DNA of 64,000 nt, from assembly GCA_003956705.1 (NCBI GenBank), contig QZCP01000090.1, forward strand, positions 62,001 to 126,000, read 5' to 3'. The position numbers and the translations under genes are program-made. The notes under the pieces are model-generated. The model made no database searches. It worked only from the letters and a program-made list of their open reading frames with translations, and had not been told where the DNA came from. This stretch comes from Brevipalpus yothersi (lineage: Eukaryota; Arthropoda; Arachnida; Trombidiformes; Tenuipalpidae). Shown one piece after another: positions 35,862-46,965 of the stretch (position 1 is its first letter; each line of letters opens with the position of its first letter).

Positions 35862-37141
35862 TTGACCTTCAGAATATCTTCATTATCCGTTGGCAGGCAA
35901 CTGAGAGCAATTTTTTGCTTGCCTTTTATTTTTCTACTCAAGACAGTTTTCGAAAAATATTCATCTTATGATTCATCTTCTGATCCGGATGATGAAATTG
36001 ATTGTATTGATGGCATAAGATTCCGACCTTGTGCATTAAGTTCCTCAACTCAAAGAAAAGTTTTCAATCTCATACCAGCCCCAGAAAATATCTCTAGTTC
36101 AAAAACTTTCAATACTGTTTGGATCAATCCTGATGATTTAGATTCAAACGCTATGGGTAATATAATTGTAGATCTGTTAGTGAGGCTGTTGTCTCAGGAC
36201 AAAAAGATGGATTAGAAATGTCCTGATCTCGTCCTCAATGGTCCACCTGGCACCGGTAAAAGTGCCCTTGCCGAAGCACTTGCTAACGAGAGTAAAGTTG
36301 ATCTGTTGAAAGTTCGTGGTCCCGAGCTGTTATCAAAGTATATCGGAAAAAGTGAAGAATCTATTCGAGAGCTGTTCGAGCGGGCCCGTCAAATGAAGCC
36401 ATGCATAATATTTTTTGATGAATTCGAATCATTAGCCCCACGCAGAGGACAAGATACGACTGGTGTGACTGATCGTGTTGTTAATCAACTTCTCGCTCAA
36501 ATGGATGGTGTTGAAACCATTGATCAAGGAGTGTATGCAATTGCTTCCACTTCTCGTCCGGATCTGTTGGATCCCGCTCTATTGAGACCTGGTCGATTTG
36601 ATAAAGCGTTAAGGTGCAATTTTCCCAACGCCTGTGAGAGACTGGAGATATGGAAAATTCTAGGACGCACAGTCAACTTTGATCCCAATCTAGATGAAGA
36701 ACTGATCAAAGACATAACGGAATACTTTACGGGGGCTGATGTACGAGCCTTACTCATAAATTGCCAGTATGACCAGTATTATTATTATTGCATGATTATT
36801 GAGTATTGCATGCACCTGTGAGTAATTTATATCTATCAGAAATTTATGAATTCCCCTGATCATTACTCCTCTATTCCAGCTATGGTAGATTTTCTGGTGG
36901 AATTCCAACATCGTTGCCTACTAAACAAATGGTCACACTAAAATAACGAATATTTCGCCTGCATAAAACTTTTTATAGCTTTGAATTCACACTTTCTCTC
37001 TCAGTCACCAATTCGATTAATTAAAACTGATTATGTGTGAAGATAAATTGAGACTATTTTTGGAGATTTACAACAAAATGATTATCCATTTAAAATGTAA
37101 TTACAATATCTTTCTTCAATATAAAAGCAGACTTAAAAGTG
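35862..37141 (+). pseudogene. Partial, rearranged copy of PEX1
   Basis: About 35950-36214 matches PEX1 near 31690-31950 and ends at an in-frame TAG. The copy then jumps straight to about 36238-36770, which matches 33484-34016 (second ATPase module from GPPGTGKS to LLINCQY) with only two base differences seen by eye. The next 50 bases are unrelated. After that the intron 2-like segment and last exon (about 36820-36948) and the 3' flank (about 37090-37130) resemble 34170-34400 at visibly lower identity. The N-terminal domain, all of the first ATPase module and the second-module linker are missing. A 171-codon frame (36306-36821) remains open but has lost its Walker A start codon context and its C-terminus. 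Not a functional PEX1. Confidence 0.88.
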
Positions 37142-37486
37142 CGAAAGTTGATGATTTATACAGCACTAGTAAATTGATGATGTAGGAGAGGCAAAATGAT
37201 CACTGAGAATTTCACTTTTATCACTTGGTCAGTTAATAAAAAAAAATCATAAATGCTCCATACAATGCTCTTTGGCCATAAGGCTCGCGTCTTAATAGAA
37301 GAGCATAAGAGGAAGAAAAATTCAAGAGAACTGCTTGTTGAGTTCCCAAATTCATTCAATGATTCGCAATCAGAACTTTCAATAATGGACTTTTGCATGA
37401 GCTCTAGTGAATCATATTCACCAGCTGAGCTCATTAGAAATGATGATTTGATGTTCTGATAATTATCACCTCGCTAATTGATCGTT
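37142..37486. other. Intergenic, PEX1 copy to GPCR
   Basis: Contains a 68-codon plus-strand frame at 37253-37459 with a Lys-rich middle and Ser-rich end; no similarity recognised and it lies in the 3' flank of the GPCR gene. Not called. Confidence 0.4.
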
Positions 37487-40400
37487 TTAGTGTTGTGAAT
37501 AGTAATGATGATAGGGCTGTAAAGAGTCAGCATCTTCGAATACCTCCATCGGGTAGAGGTCTTCGGCTTGGACTTGAATGGAGCCGGAAGTCGATGCACA
37601 GGAACTTTGTGCATCTTCATTTTGATCACCTTTATACAGCCACGGTAAAAAGAATGAGGGATTAACAATTGCTCTTTTAGTGGCTGGATTAGAGTGTCGA
37701 AAATATGAGCTACCATGACCATTGAAGAGATGAAATTTTGAGTTTTTGGGCAGCGTTCCATAACTTGACCCGGATAAAGATGAAGTATGTAGACCTAGCT
37801 GTGAAGGTGTTCGACCTTTTCTCACTTGCGATGGAACTTTCATGCAAAGTCTCATCTTGCGTAAGTAGAGACAAATTATAAGTATTACGGCTGATACGAT
37901 GTTGGCACATACAGTGGCCATATTGTTTTGAGAACGAAAAGATGATGAATAAGAGATACCCAGAGCCCATATACACCATACAGATGCGACAAGTAGACAA
38001 GACACCGCAATCCAACGTGGTCCACGGTAATCATGAGGATTGCCCCATGAAACGAGAGAAAGAATCAGAGTTAAACCAACCAAAACGATTATATAAACCA
38101 ATGAAACAATTGATTCTGTTTGAATAAATGCATCAGTATGGGGCCATGAACAGGTATTACTCTGATAATTTGGCTTCGGTGGGATAATGAATAACCAAAC
38201 GAGAGTTAATATCATTTGTAGGCAAAGTAAAAAGCAGGCCACAACAATGAGTCGAGAAGGTATGAAAGGCTTGAGTTTATCAACACCTTTGTCTCGAAGA
38301 GCCGTTAGACGACGAACATTGAGAACTTTGGCGAAAAGTGCACTGAAAATCATTGTATACGTTGTGGGCATGCCAATTCTTCGCAAAATGCAGACAACAG
38401 ATGAAGTAGGTAAAAGGTAAGTAAAATTGATGGCAAACAGAATTGTGATTCCAAGAAGTATCATATACTCAAGGAGGCAACTTTTAGCTGGAACCGGAAA
38501 CACGAGATGAAAGTAGAAGCCACAAGCGATTATCAGTATGATTCCAAGAGCAGAAAGACTGACCAAAGTTAGATACCATCCTCCAGAGATGTGGAGATAT
38601 TCTAGCTTATTAGTCCAAGACTTATCCGAAATTCTGCTACTTTCATCAACATCGAATGGATTAATGCTATTAGGGCCTTCAGATTTATAACATTTGGCTA
38701 TGCACTGATCTCGTGTGTTGGGAAGATTCGGTTCACCCAAAGCTCGTACGAATGAACGTGAGCTGGCGGATTGATCAACATCCAGATTACTGTGTGGGTC
38801 CACAATTCTGGATTGACGAATTTTCAAGCATTTATCGCAGCCCGACAGAGGACATACAGAGGGCTTGTATGGTACAGATTTGTTAAGTAGTTGACTTTTC
38901 CCGGTTTCACTATTGAATCCAATGATGTGCTGGTAAGTGATATCATGAGGATCATTAAACAATAACTTGGTTAAGGCCAGCTCTATCGAATCATCAGTCT
39001 TACGACCACGACTTATTCTCAATTTTATGAGTTCACGCAACGAGCGATCCTCGAAACGAAGATCTCCAAGATAATTGGTTTCGAATTCCCGACGTGTTAT
39101 CTTAACTAGATCTGGACATAAGCCGGATTGTTCTGCGCAACGGCTTGCCCAAGCCTCACGAAATGCGTGAGTCAAGATGAATACTGTTTGAATTAACGGC
39201 ATGATCTGATTTGTTCGCCATAAGGAATCCATTTGAGATTCTAATGAAACTGGTTTCTCGTGCTTCAATTTCTCCTGAATAAGTTCATCTAGCCATGGGA
39301 TGGAATGATTGATACCAAATTGATTCAAATATTTCCAATATTCTTCAAATTCTCGAATTGATCCAGGATAGGTAGATAGTGCAGATATTTCTATCGATGA
39401 ATTGGAGAACGGTCGGAGTGAAGCTGGTTCGGGAAGAGATGATAGTAACCATTGACGCTTGGATATCGATTCTTTACGATCAGACATTATTTCGAGTAAG
39501 CAATGCACTGATTTTCCACTCCCGATAATCAGTATCGGCACATTTTCAGGTACAATAGTGAGAACGTTGCGTAGAATAGGTATAAATGCGGCAGAATAAG
39601 GCTTCGTTTGAAGATCCCCTTCAGTTTCGGGTAATCCTGGCAGACTTTGAACATGCTTAAGGCATAGCGGCTGATTCAGTGAAGCTTGACCGAGTAACTT
39701 GAGAACTTGAAGAGAGTGCTCATCCGAAGTGTGAATGATGGCTATTTGGTGCCATTTAAGATCGATTGTAATTTGAAATAGTGTTTTTGCTACCGTTTCA
39801 GGGGGCAAGAATGAGTCCAAGTTGAGTGAAATTACTGGCAAATGATAGTTACGAGCGAGAGTGGCAACCCGAGGATCTGATGAGACACCGGTCATGTCGA
39901 TCACTGAGAATGCGTTCGAATATAGTGGACCATTGTTTTCACAATCGTTTGCTCCACGCTCAAGAACGGGATATATCTTGGTTAAGTAGAATTTTCCAAG
40001 CTCTTTGTTGCTACATGTGTCGAACACATATATTCCTATGGATGAGAGAGGTAGGAAAAAGAAAAGATTGATAGTCTAGTAAGTTTTTTGTTTCTTCTTC
40101 GAAATAATTTGGAAACATGATGATGAGAATCGGAGCAAAATTTTTCCCAGTGATTGAAGAAAAGTTGAACGATAAGTCAAGAAAGAGAAAGAGAGAAAGA
40201 TGAATGAAGTTTCTAGCAAGATGACTCGATCAATCAAAAAGAAGAATTGTTGTTGTGAAACTTCCTACTCCATCAGATTACTGACAAGATACTGGAGAGA
40301 GAGAGATATTTCAAATGCTGTAATGGTAGCTTTCGGATGAATTGTGCTGAACATATTTCAAAGTGATATCAATTTACTACAGTATACACATCCGGGTTCA

Positions 40401-40989
40401 CTTGGGAATTCATCTTGTTCACAAGTATCATAGGTAATCCTAGTAGTTACATAGAGAAGTATCTTTATTTTCTCACGCACCTTATATGCATATGCTTCCG
40501 GAAATAGCAATAAGAAAAATATTTATTGCCATCATACAATATATACAATTGCTTACCTAATTTGACACCGGGAATCAGAGATTCTTTGATTGGAGCACCA
40601 TTTAAATGACCAGTGTTTTGGTTGATTATCGAGAGTAGCCATTTCATGGCCTCAAATATGACTACACCACGTTCTGATACGCTTCCGCATCCATAGATAC
40701 CTTGTTTACTAGATCCGTGAACATCGAGTAAACAGCTTAAGTATATATCGGCGTCAGTTCCAATTATTTGAATTGGTTCAGGTCTTGAATTGGGTTTACA
40801 GTCTCTCTCCTCATTCCATGGCAAAGCGGATGATGGCGATGGGTGAATAAAATTTTCTTCATCAGCTCTTGAACATAGAACTGATGGTGGAAAATTTGAT
40901 ATGATTGATAAAACTAGAATGCATATCAATGGTACCGGTAAGTATTTGGAATTATTTATAAAAGTAGTTGTGGTAGTCTTGGTATTCAT
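37487..40989 (-). CDS. Class C G-protein-coupled receptor, mGluR-like
   Basis: Two exons, 40989-40557 and 40035-37487, joined in phase, 993 residues. Hydrophobic signal-like segment at residues 17-40. The extracellular Venus-flytrap domain opens ADIYLSCLLDVHG and reads VSERGVVIFEAMKWLLSIIN, PGVKLGIYVFDTCS at the splice, VSSDPRVATLARNYHLPVIS and WHQIAIIHTSDE, all in the metabotropic glutamate receptor pattern. Seven membrane helices follow (YLTLVSLSALGIILIIACG to ANIVSAVILIICLYL) with MIFSALFAKVLNVRRL in the third-helix region. The linker between the two holds only about five Cys instead of the nine of the mGluR cysteine-rich domain. The C-tail is Ser- and His-rich. Ligand unknown; it may belong to the arthropod orphan mGluR-like group rather than true mGluRs. 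Confidence 0.85.
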
Positions 40990-42006
40990 GCTGCCTTATG
41001 GTTACGTTGAACATTCGACAATCAAACACATCAAAAACATCACTAATCAGCGTGATCTAATACGATAAGAAAAGAATTTACAAACTCTTCTCATCCCAAG
41101 ATGCTAAAGATGAATGATGGAGAAGAATGATGATGATGACGATGATGATTAAAAAGATGATACTCGAGGTTTTTATCTCTTTTTACTGTGATTGAACACA
41201 ATATGTAGGTAGACAGGACAAAATTCCACAAAAGGAACTCAAGAAGCTAACCAAAAAGATATCTTATTTGTCACCGTTGATGATGATGATCTTGACTGGG
41301 AACCTTGGTGTGTGAGTGATAATGGTGCAAAATTTCAAACCAAAACATCCGTCAACAAAGGCGTTCAAGAATACATACATCAGGTGAACGAGTGTATCGA
41401 ATTAACTTTGTTTCACATTATACATACATATATTTACACACACACACACTTACACATACACACAAATCAATTTCATCATCATCACAGTAACATGATCATG
41501 TTTCAGAAAATTTATTCCCCAATCAGTAGCTTTCCTCTCACATACCAGATTTATGGATACAGATAAAGATGAACACATATAAAATTAAACACAATCTAGA
41601 TCCATATAAAATGTAATTACTATACACACTTGACGTTTTGTGGCACAAAAACAACTACTTTCGAACGATGTGGCCAAATTCTTCTTGTTCTTGAAGATGT
41701 AGGCCCAAAAAAAAGTTTGGCCACTTTTTTAGCGTACCTTTAACGCATACATGTATATGCGTTTGCGTGGATATCTGAATGCTGCCATCTGAAAAGTTTC
41801 GAAACTTTTAGAACTTTTCATGATGATGATGGAAAATTTCATGATGGCTGTAAAAGATGGAGATTCGAATTGTATATTGTACTTTCATGGGTATTGGGAA
41901 ATAAATTGGAATACATGATTTGTAGAAGACTATTTTATGAATAGAATTTTTATTTCTATTATTTTTCAATAATTCTTATCACGTGTACTTAAAAAAAGCA
42001 TTTACT
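40990..42006. other. Intergenic with GAT runs; possible small exon pair
   Basis: GATGAT-rich DNA upstream of the GPCR and downstream of the coiled-coil gene. Two plus-strand segments (41213-41383 and 41507-41566) look exon-like; see the low-confidence entry. A CA-rich stretch lies near 41430-41465. Confidence 0.4.
41213..41566 (+). CDS. Possible two-exon fragment of an unknown gene
   Basis: 41213-41383 is a 57-codon open segment between an AG acceptor and CAG|GTGAAC donor, encoding an acidic then polar stretch (VTVDDDDLDWEPWCVSDN). It splices in phase to 41507-41566, which ends YQIYGYR and TAA. No start exon is convincing (an ATG run near 41128 could supply one through a weak donor). It could equally be chance in repetitive GAT-rich DNA. 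Confidence 0.2.
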   Translation, partial: TGQNSTKGTQEANQKDILFVTVDDDDLDWEPWCVSDNGAKFQTKTSVNKGVQEYIHQVNECIELTLFHIIHTYIYTHTHLHIHTNQFHHHHSNMIMFQKIYSPISSFPLTYQIYGYR

Positions 42007-44013
42007 TTAAACACAACCATACTCATACCAAGTTGACGAAATGGAATTATTATGATTGTTAGTCAAATTATTACTATTAGAAGTGGTAGTAGTATGATTT
42101 CCTCTCGGAGGTGGATTGTCTGAATGATCATTGTCATCGTCATCATTGTGGTTGTGGTTGTTGTTGTTGGGAGAATGAGCATCATCACTGATGATACCAT
42201 CGTTTCCGGAACCATGGATCTGAAGGGGAGTATTATCACCATGATCAGATTCCTCTTCTGACTGGATACATGGCTCTTGTGAACGATGGAGATGATGGGG
42301 CGATGAGATGATATGATGGTGATGATGATGTAGATGCATATGAGAATTTCTTAAAGTAGTTATGTGCGCATAATTGATGTGATCTTCACGATTACATCGC
42401 AATTTATACGGTGAACCAATATTGATACTATTACTACGAAAAGATCCGCGAACAAAGTTGCTACTTGGCATGTTGGAATGAGAGTAACCTGGATCAATTC
42501 CACCGACTGTGTTACAATCATTTGACCGTACATTTGGTGCCGAAACAGGACTAGTAATCACATTTATGGTCATTCGGTTGTCCACTTGGGTTGTAAGTAG
42601 ATTGTGCCTCGGTGGTGGGCGAGGCGGAGGTGAAGAGGCGGTGGATCTCCGCTCAACAGGCAATCCATTAGTATTATCATTGGTCTTGATGATGGTAGCT
42701 GGCCGAAAATCGGGTTCATGTTGATGATGATGGAAACATTCGCCACTCTGAGAATCATGATATTTGAATGCAGGCTGAGATTCTTGGTGGTGGTGAAGAT
42801 GATGATTCTGATTATATATCGAGGAAGAAGATTTTGCCAAGATAGGCTGGCATCCAGTAGTAGTAGTGGTGGTAGTAGGGTTATTAGAATTTTGGACCAC
42901 TGGCTGAGCAATTTTGGACATCATCTTGTGTTGCTGCTCTTCTCTCAACATCGCCTCGAGATGCTCTTTTTCAGCTATCAATCTTTCCTTTGATCGTCTT
43001 TCCAGTGAGATTGAATGATCCAGAGCTTTAAATTCAGCTTCCATTTCCTTAATTTTATTCTTCAAATTTTTGTTCTCCCTTCTCTCACTTTCCCGATCCG
43101 ATTTCAAATTGGCAATCTCATCATCACGCTGGATGAGAATCTCTTTCAAATGTTTAATGTGTTCATTGGATCGCTGTTTTTCCGCTTCCCGTGTACAATG
43201 GAATGATTCTTGTTTACAGAAAAGATCATTAATCTGTTGGAGTAGTAAATTTTTTTGAGCAGTTATGGCAACATTTTCCTCCTTCACCCGATCAATATCC
43301 ATCACTTTAGCTTTAAACTCTTCAATCTCTTGTTTCATTGACTCGATTAATTTGCGACTTTTATCCAACTCTTCATCACGATCTTTTTGCATTAACTCGG
43401 AAAACAATGACACAGGCTCACCACAACCATTGACTGCGGTATCAATGCTCAAATGAGATCCAGCAATTGATTCGGTTGTTGATAATTCTCGACGAGCTTG
43501 TTCCCGGTATGCTTCCAATGATCGACGGAGTTCATCATTATCTTCATTGATCACTTTCATTTTGTCACATAGATCATCATATTTAGCGCGTAGATGATTG
43601 AGTTCCAAATTTTCTTGAACCAATTTTTCAATATCTTTCAAAAGAAACTCTATCTTGTTATTTAGCTCATTATTATTTTCATAGACAGACTTGATTTCAT
43701 CTTCCAAATCTTTAGCACATTTTTGATAAAATTTACACTCATTTACAATCATCTCATGATTACGCTTGAGACCATCAAAATCGTTTTTCATCTTCTCATA
43801 ATCATCACCTTCCACCATATTGGTGAGCACATCATTTAAACTGCGTATACGTGCTTTACACAAATCTTTTTCCTCAATTAATTTACTTATTTGTTCATCT
43901 TTACTTTTACAATCTAACTCAAGATCTTCCACTTTAATACGCTCACTTTCCAGTTGTCTTCGCAAATTTCGATTAGTCGATCTTGGTGGACTTTTTACCG
44001 ATGGAGTTGTCAT
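42007..44013 (-). CDS. Long coiled-coil protein, possible dynein adaptor
   Basis: 668 residues, single exon, ATG at 44013 (the frame continues upstream without ATG). Residues about 12-375 form heptad-rich coiled coils broken at about 178-205 by a loop containing STTESIAGSHLSIDTAVNG. Directly after it, residues 202-207 read SLFSEL followed by charged residues, resembling the short Spindly motif by which dynein adaptors contact dynactin; this is a by-eye suggestion. The C-terminal third is low complexity: poly-Thr, a proline run (PPPRPPPRH), His-rich blocks (HLHHHHHHI) and an Asn/Asp/His tail. I do not recognise an ortholog; Bicaudal-D-related, Spindly or TRAK-like proteins are candidates. A cytoplasmic scaffold is likely. 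Confidence 0.75.
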   Translation of the reverse strand: MTTPSVKSPPRSTNRNLRRQLESERIKVEDLELDCKSKDEQISKLIEEKDLCKARIRSLNDVLTNMVEGDDYEKMKNDFDGLKRNHEMIVNECKFYQKCAKDLEDEIKSVYENNNELNNKIEFLLKDIEKLVQENLELNHLRAKYDDLCDKMKVINEDNDELRRSLEAYREQARRELSTTESIAGSHLSIDTAVNGCGEPVSLFSELMQKDRDEELDKSRKLIESMKQEIEEFKAKVMDIDRVKEENVAITAQKNLLLQQINDLFCKQESFHCTREAEKQRSNEHIKHLKEILIQRDDEIANLKSDRESERRENKNLKNKIKEMEAEFKALDHSISLERRSKERLIAEKEHLEAMLREEQQHKMMSKIAQPVVQNSNNPTTTTTTTGCQPILAKSSSSIYNQNHHLHHHQESQPAFKYHDSQSGECFHHHQHEPDFRPATIIKTNDNTNGLPVERRSTASSPPPRPPPRHNLLTTQVDNRMTINVITSPVSAPNVRSNDCNTVGGIDPGYSHSNMPSSNFVRGSFRSNSINIGSPYKLRCNREDHINYAHITTLRNSHMHLHHHHHHIISSPHHLHRSQEPCIQSEEESDHGDNTPLQIHGSGNDGIISDDAHSPNNNNHNHNDDDDNDHSDNPPPRGNHTTTTSNSNNLTNNHNNSISSTWYEYGCV

Positions 44014-44835
44014 GATGATAAACAATAGTAGTGGATGAGTAGCGGCCAAAATAAAATGGTTAACAGATCAAAAATACACACTCACACAATGAATTAAACA
44101 ACAGACAAGCAAGAAGAGATCGATGAGAAAACAATTATCATCACACACCACTACCAACCACGACCAGTGAACAATGATCAATAACAATTATTTCCACAGG
44201 CACAGAACAAAAAAAAAGTTTCCCTCTGTGTGTGTGTGCAGGGAAAGAGTACCGAAAAGATGTCAATTGTCGGTGAGAGAACACAGACATATACACACAT
44301 AAAGAAGTGAAAAGTTCAATCAGGCATTATTATTATTATTCAAAATGGACACACATACACACAATATCAGCACGATCTAAGGTTGTGGATTCACCACCAC
44401 AACCACCAGCATGGTGAAGTAATAGTAGTTGAGAGAGAGAAATTCGAGAAACCTTACATATGTATTTGGAGATGTGGCAGAGAGAGAGAGAAGAGTGTGT
44501 GTATGTATATGTATAAGAGAGGGAAATAAAATCCGGATGAGGAGGCCTTGGACTAGCCTGATATGATGATGATTGGAAAGGAAGTTGAAAAAAAAACAAT
44601 CAAGCAAGCAAGTAAAAGAGAAAGAGAGTCTGTCCGAATTTTTCCATGACCAACTAACAAGAAGAAGTAAAAGAGAGAGAAAAAAAGGGATGCTCGCCAC
44701 ACGGCACAGGCCAATACACATATACACAATCAGTGAACACCTGTTCTAAACAAACTTCCCAAAAACTTCTCTCTCTCTCTCTTCTTAATACATGATGATG
44801 ATCATCATCATTCTGAATACTCACATCTCTCTTTC

Positions 44836-44839
<4 letters not shown>

Positions 44840-44904
<65 letters not shown>
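44840..44904. repeat. (CT)n polypyrimidine tract
   Basis: About thirty CT units, bordered by T-rich imperfect repeats on the left. Confidence 0.95.
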
Positions 44905-44906
<2 letters not shown>

Positions 44907-45051
44907 TCAAGTCTGACTCACTTTCTGGTGGATGCAAGTTAGCGTTCTCAGTCTTGCGTTTCGACTGTGAGAACTGACTATTGATGAGAAGCGCCACTAA
45001 AACTTTTGGGTTCATATTTTTGGGTTGCTCGGCTTGGGTGAAAAAAATCTT

Positions 45052-45054
<3 letters not shown>

Positions 45055-45116
<62 letters not shown>
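45055..45116. repeat. (CT)n polypyrimidine tract
   Basis: About thirty CT units, 150 bases right of the previous array and in the same orientation. Confidence 0.95.
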
Positions 45117-45118
<2 letters not shown>

Positions 45119-46965
45119 CTCGACTTGAGCCCACCTTCAATTCTATGGACTGTATTCACGGCGGGTCCTACATTGGCCCTACCTTGCCTGCCATATTCCT
45201 TTTCGGTTGACTCATCGGCCTCGCTCAATTGAATATGATGAATAGGGAGAAAAAAATACGGTGGATAGGAGTTCTGTTGGCCAGTAACCTCGTGTGAATA
45301 TAAATATACATGTATATATATTCAAGTGCATAGGCCATTACTTTTTGCTTTTTGCCGATCATAATTTGAGGATTTAGGGAAATTTTTTGAGAGCAATCTA
45401 AAGATCTCAAAATTTGAAAGACTCTCTTATCACGTCCATGTTGTGACATGAATTTTAGATCACACGTTTTGGAGAGAGGAAGAGCTCTTATTGAAGGATT
45501 AATTCTCTCTTCCAACTGTTTTTTTGCTCACTTTTTGCTCATAATTTGAGAGAATATGAATGGATGTTGATAATCCTCTAGTTTCCGGTTGATTTATGAG
45601 ATTATTCATTAGAATATTCTTTTTTATAAAATTTGGAATATTGAGCATTAAATTGACGAAAATCCCAAGATGGGCTCAAAAAAGAATGAATGATTATTTT
45701 ACGCGACAATAAAATTCACCTACTCAAATCAGTGCCCAAATCAGTCTTAATTGTCGGGTTTATTTGAATGACTCTGCAAGTTGAGAGTTTTTATTTTTTT
45801 TTCTACAGATCGATTCAAGGTGCAACCTTAGATAACTCCACTCTTACATGGAAAGAGAGACGAAAATTGAATGCCAATATATATACATATTGAAGCCCAA
45901 AAAAAAGTTTACATTTCACTGAAGAGTATTCATGCAACTTGAGAAAAAACAAAGGCGTAGTCCACAAGTACCATTTTCACTTGTCACTTGTTTGAATGAC
46001 AAAATATTTTACGTCAAGTGAACGTCCTGACATTAGGTCCTGTCATTTTGTCCAAGGTAGTCATATTTCTTGAATTATCAAGATGAAGGTAAAGAATTAA
46101 CAATCGAATGGACAGGTTCCAAGAAATACAAAAATTTGCTTTAGTTACTCTCTTTTTTCGGAAAAAAGAATCACAGTATAAATGTGAAACAGATTTTTGA
46201 AACCTCTTCAAAACAAAGTAGGGTGAATCAATATCAGAATAGATTGACAGTAAAAGTTATCCTGCAAAGAGGAGGTTCTCAATTTTCTTCTCCTAGAAAT
46301 TGACAATGAAACTGGAAATTTTTTAAGAGCAAATTTCAATAAGTTCCTTGAAAAGTTCAAATTAAAGTTGGATAACAAATGCTCTGCGAATTTTCTCATG
46401 GAGAACTCAAACAGGTTCATTGGAGAGGATTTATTCTAATCAATTACCTCAATTGATAATCTAATGATCAGAATCTGAACTTTGGAACCTCTCACAAACA
46501 GGAAGAGAACTTTTCTGATGTCAACAAACTAAGAAAATAAAATCATCTTCACCCAAAAGTTATCGAAACGAAATGATTGAGTACATTTCGTCTGATAATA
46601 GTATTAGCAAACTTTTAGAAAAACAACGAGAGATTGTTAGAAAAGTTTGCCTGTCCAGAATACTTTTCTCTTCCCTATACATCGATCGAAATTCTCAAAA
46701 TTCTCCCAAAAAATAATTCAAAATATTCTCTCTCACCTAGAGGTGACCAATCAACATAGATACTAGTAACACATGATGAACACCTGATCAACCTGTTCAC
46801 TTGCATATTCCCGCTAAAAAAGAAATGCTCCTCCTCACTTTTTGATTGGTTTGCCAAAAAAAATATTATCATCACATTGCAGCATGTTTTTCTTGAGGTG
46901 AATTGTTGCTGTTCAAATTGATCATGATTGTATCACAATCATTGTGATCATATATAATTTGAGTG

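Larger units (their letters stand above)
44014..46965. other. Gene-poor 3 kb with CT arrays
   Basis: Upstream side of the coiled-coil gene and of GPN2 (divergent). It holds two long CT arrays and T-rich DNA. Minus-strand open frames at 44336-44727 and 45225-45515 lack recognisable domains. No RNA gene seen. Confidence 0.5.

Noticed and set aside
36306..36821. Second functional AAA ATPase gene
   Set aside because: It is the conserved core of a broken PEX1 copy; an upstream in-frame stop, missing modules and an unrelated C-terminus argue against function.
37253..37459. 68-codon plus-strand frame with Ser-rich end
   Set aside because: No recognisable similarity and lies in the flank of the GPCR gene; weak evidence only.
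42509..42993. Plus-strand frames opposite the coiled-coil gene
   Set aside because: Antisense shadows of the His/Asn-rich coding region.
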